6,806 nt of DNA from Pontiella desulfatans (lineage in GTDB: Bacteria; Verrucomicrobiota; Kiritimatiellia; Kiritimatiellales; Pontiellaceae), in the NCBI GenBank assembly GCA_029287275.1, contig JARFRL010000127.1, positions 1 to 6,806 of the forward strand, in the 5' to 3' direction. Below the pieces are notes generated by a model. It had not been told where the DNA came from, ran no database searches, and saw only the letters and a program-made list of their open reading frames with translations. This document shows positions 5,139 to 6,806 of this stretch, in pieces. Both the position numbers and the translations under genes were made by a program. Each line of letters begins with the position of its first letter. The stretch's first letter is position 1.

Positions 5139-6647
5139 CGCCAAAACCACCGCGCCCCCCGCCCCCGCGAGTCCCGTCCAACGCCGCCGCTTCGAGTCGG
5201 CGTGGGTGAATAGATAAATCAGGCCGCCGAACCAAAGCGCGACGGCCCACGGCGACGGCGGCGACACGCGCCAGCTCGACCCCGGAACGGCGTCCAGCAA
5301 GCTTACGCTCCCCAGCAACAGGTCAATGAAGACCACGGCGGCGTGGTTGAAGATGGCGGACGCGATCGGCGCGATGATCGACAGCCATCCGCACAACACG
5401 ACGCAAAAAGTCAGCGGAACCACGATCAGATTCCCAACCAACGCGATCGGCGAGAACATTCCGAAATACAGCGCGGCCAGCGGAAGCGACGCCAGACTCG
5501 CGGCGAACGAAGTGATGAGCAACGACGCGCCGTAGCGCTTGAACCAACCGCCCTCCACCCAGCGTGACGGCGCCACCGAATAGACCATCACGATGAAAAC
5601 GACCACGGTGAAGGAAAAGACGAATCCCGCCGAAAGAATCTCCAACGGTTGAAAAAGCAGCAACACGATCGCGGCGATCGCGACCGAGGTGGGTATGTCC
5701 GGCTTCCGATGGAATATGGGAGCCAACATGAAAACCACCGCCATGGTCAACGCCCTGAGCGCGCTGGACTTCATGCCGGTCGAAATCACGTAGACCGTCA
5801 GCAAAGGGATCAGGAACATCCAGAATCGGTCGCGGCGCACCCCAAGTGCTTTCAGCGCGATGGCCAACAAGAGCCCGACAATGCCCACGTGCAGGCCGGA
5901 GATCGCGAAAACATGCAGCGCGCCGGTTCGTCGAAAACGACCCATCACGTCGTCAGGCATCTCTTCGCGATAGCCCAGCACCAAGGCTTTGAGCACGGCT
6001 TCCTGAACGGGAAATCCACTCATGCCGGCCTCCAGACGCGTGGCCGCCTTTCGCCGCGCGCCCTCGCCCCAGCCGCGCGGGGACCAACGCGGCTCGGCGG
6101 GCGCGCGTTCGACGAGTGAACCGCGCAGCTCCAATCCGTTTCGACCGGGAAATAGTTTTTTTTCAATCCGACCGGAGACCTTTACGCGCTGCCCCGACAT
6201 CAGATCGAGTTCCGCGGAAGCACCAATGATTCGGACGTCGACTTCCCCGCTCGCGGATCGCCACTCGTTGGAACGCGACAAGTGTTCGCATCGTAGCGGA
6301 AACATCAAGGTTCCAGCCGTCGCGGCGGGGTACGCGTTAAATTCCGGCTGACTGGACACGTGCCCGACAATTTCGACCTCGTCCTCGCCGCCAACCTGAA
6401 TCGCGTTGTTGATGGAATCCGAAGCGAGGTCTGGAATGGCGACCAAGAAGCGCGCCGCGGAAACCAGCGCGATGGTCAAGAGCGTGAGCGCGTCGGACCA
6501 ATCCGTCGTTCTTAACGTCCAGGCGAAAAACAAAACGATGGCCGCGAGCGCGTATACGAACGCGGCGGCTAGAACGTCGAGCGATCCGAAAACCATTCCG
6601 ACTGAAACAGCGATGGCGATTCCTATAAGCGGACGCCTGATCGTCAT
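5127..6647 (-). CDS. comEC: ComEC/Rec2 family inner-membrane DNA-uptake channel, no metallo-beta-lactamase domain
   Basis: ComEC forms the inner-membrane channel that carries single-stranded DNA into the cytoplasm during natural transformation. Residues 1-70 contain two or three hydrophobic segments. Residues 85-180 look like the soluble OB-fold (DUF4131-like) region. The competence domain starts with ALVLGYREEMP (221-231), then the family hallmark RRTGALHVFAISGLHVG (239-255). SSALRA (294-299), SAGFVFSF (339-346, equivalent to the DPGFQLSF motif) and GNLIVVPL (405-412) follow among many transmembrane helices. The 506-residue chain ends soon after a final hydrophobic segment. It therefore lacks the C-terminal metallo-beta-lactamase domain of roughly 700-800 residue homologues, with no HxHxDH motif present. 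The ATG at 6647 is the first standard start but is poorly served by an SD, and an upstream ATT could add seven codons. It lies 31 nt after a glycosyltransferase-like gene on the same strand. Confidence 0.9.
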   Translation of the reverse strand: MTIRRPLIGIAIAVSVGMVFGSLDVLAAAFVYALAAIVLFFAWTLRTTDWSDALTLLTIALVSAARFLVAIPDLASDSINNAIQVGGEDEVEIVGHVSSQPEFNAYPAATAGTLMFPLRCEHLSRSNEWRSASGEVDVRIIGASAELDLMSGQRVKVSGRIEKKLFPGRNGLELRGSLVERAPAEPRWSPRGWGEGARRKAATRLEAGMSGFPVQEAVLKALVLGYREEMPDDVMGRFRRTGALHVFAISGLHVGIVGLLLAIALKALGVRRDRFWMFLIPLLTVYVISTGMKSSALRALTMAVVFMLAPIFHRKPDIPTSVAIAAIVLLLFQPLEILSAGFVFSFTVVVFIVMVYSVAPSRWVEGGWFKRYGASLLITSFAASLASLPLAALYFGMFSPIALVGNLIVVPLTFCVVLCGWLSIIAPIASAIFNHAAVVFIDLLLGSVSLLDAVPGSSWRVSPPSPWAVALWFGGLIYLFTHADSKRRRWTGLAGAGGAVVLALLG

Positions 6648-6674
6648 GCCTGTTTTAACCGCCGAAATCGCTCG

Positions 6675-6680
6675 CCTCCT
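6675..6680 (-). promoter_or_regulatory. AGGAGG ribosome binding site overlapping the upstream stop codon
   Basis: On the minus strand the stop TAG (6681-6679) merges with AGGAGG (6680-6675). The next standard in-frame start, ATG at 6647, is 27 nt further on, too far for normal use. An in-frame ATT (6668-6666) lies 6 nt after the SD. The SD is certain as a sequence; which codon it serves is not. Confidence 0.6.
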
Positions 6681-6806
6681 AAACGTTGGTCAACACCTCG
6701 TGATAAAACATCCTGAGCTTGTGCTTGAAGCTCGACATCGAATAGGTGTCGGCCACGAGTTGTTGTCCCGCCATCGCGACGCCAAGCGAGAACAGCGGCT
6801 CGCGTA
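6679..6806 (-). CDS. C-terminal 41 residues of a probable group 1/4 glycosyltransferase, 5' part outside window
   Basis: An open frame on the minus strand enters from the window edge and stops at 6681-6679. The visible tail reads REPLFSLGVAMAGQQLVADT and continues YSMSSFKHKLRMFYHEVLTNV. The spacing of Gly, Met-Ala, Val, Tyr-Ser and a final Tyr-x-x-x-Leu resembles the terminal helix of GT4-type glycosyltransferases (pattern GxxxRxxVxxxFSxxxxxxxYxxLY). Those enzymes use nucleotide sugars in cell-surface polysaccharide synthesis. Only the tail is visible, so donor, acceptor and even the family remain tentative. Codon use and frame continuity support it being real, and comEC follows closely enough for an operon. 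Confidence 0.55.
   Translation of the reverse strand, partial: REPLFSLGVAMAGQQLVADTYSMSSFKHKLRMFYHEVLTNV

Overview
The window is protein-coding DNA from a bacterial chromosome, with high G+C in the main genes and short intergenic gaps. It holds seven recognisable genes and one small DNA-binding-type gene. The muramyl-ligase gene implies a peptidoglycan-containing bacterium. Several genes have no clear Shine-Dalgarno (SD) sequence. A member of the Verrucomicrobiota/PVC group or a similar Gram-negative lineage would fit, but this is a weak guess from protein flavour and composition. No mobile element, CRISPR array, tRNA or rRNA was seen.

Plus strand, positions 1-1991: the 3' part of a MurC/Mpl-type Mur ligase gene, overlapped by 4 nt by a TrmH/SpoU-family RNA 2'-O-methyltransferase gene. 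These two are probably translationally coupled. Positions 1992-2446: a low-G+C island with a candidate promoter, an AT-rich inverted repeat, a near-perfect Shine-Dalgarno sequence, a 59-residue ribbon-helix-helix-like gene and a strong intrinsic terminator. It reads as a self-contained transcription unit for a small regulator.

Positions 2447-5138: a ketopantoate reductase-family gene, an FNR-like flavin oxidoreductase gene whose ribosome binding site lies in a predicted hairpin, and a rhodanese-domain tRNA hydroxylase (trhO). All are on the plus strand, but their gaps of about 60 nt and different roles do not prove a single operon.

Minus strand, positions 6806-5127: the last 41 codons of a gene whose tail resembles group 1/4 glycosyltransferases, followed 31 nt downstream by a ComEC/Rec2-type DNA-uptake channel gene that lacks the C-terminal metallo-beta-lactamase domain. 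comEC converges on trhO and the two coding regions overlap by 12 bp. Most of the window is ordinary housekeeping. The points worth a second look are the shortened Mur ligase central domain, the orphan RHH unit, the SD-sequestering leader and the uncertain comEC start.
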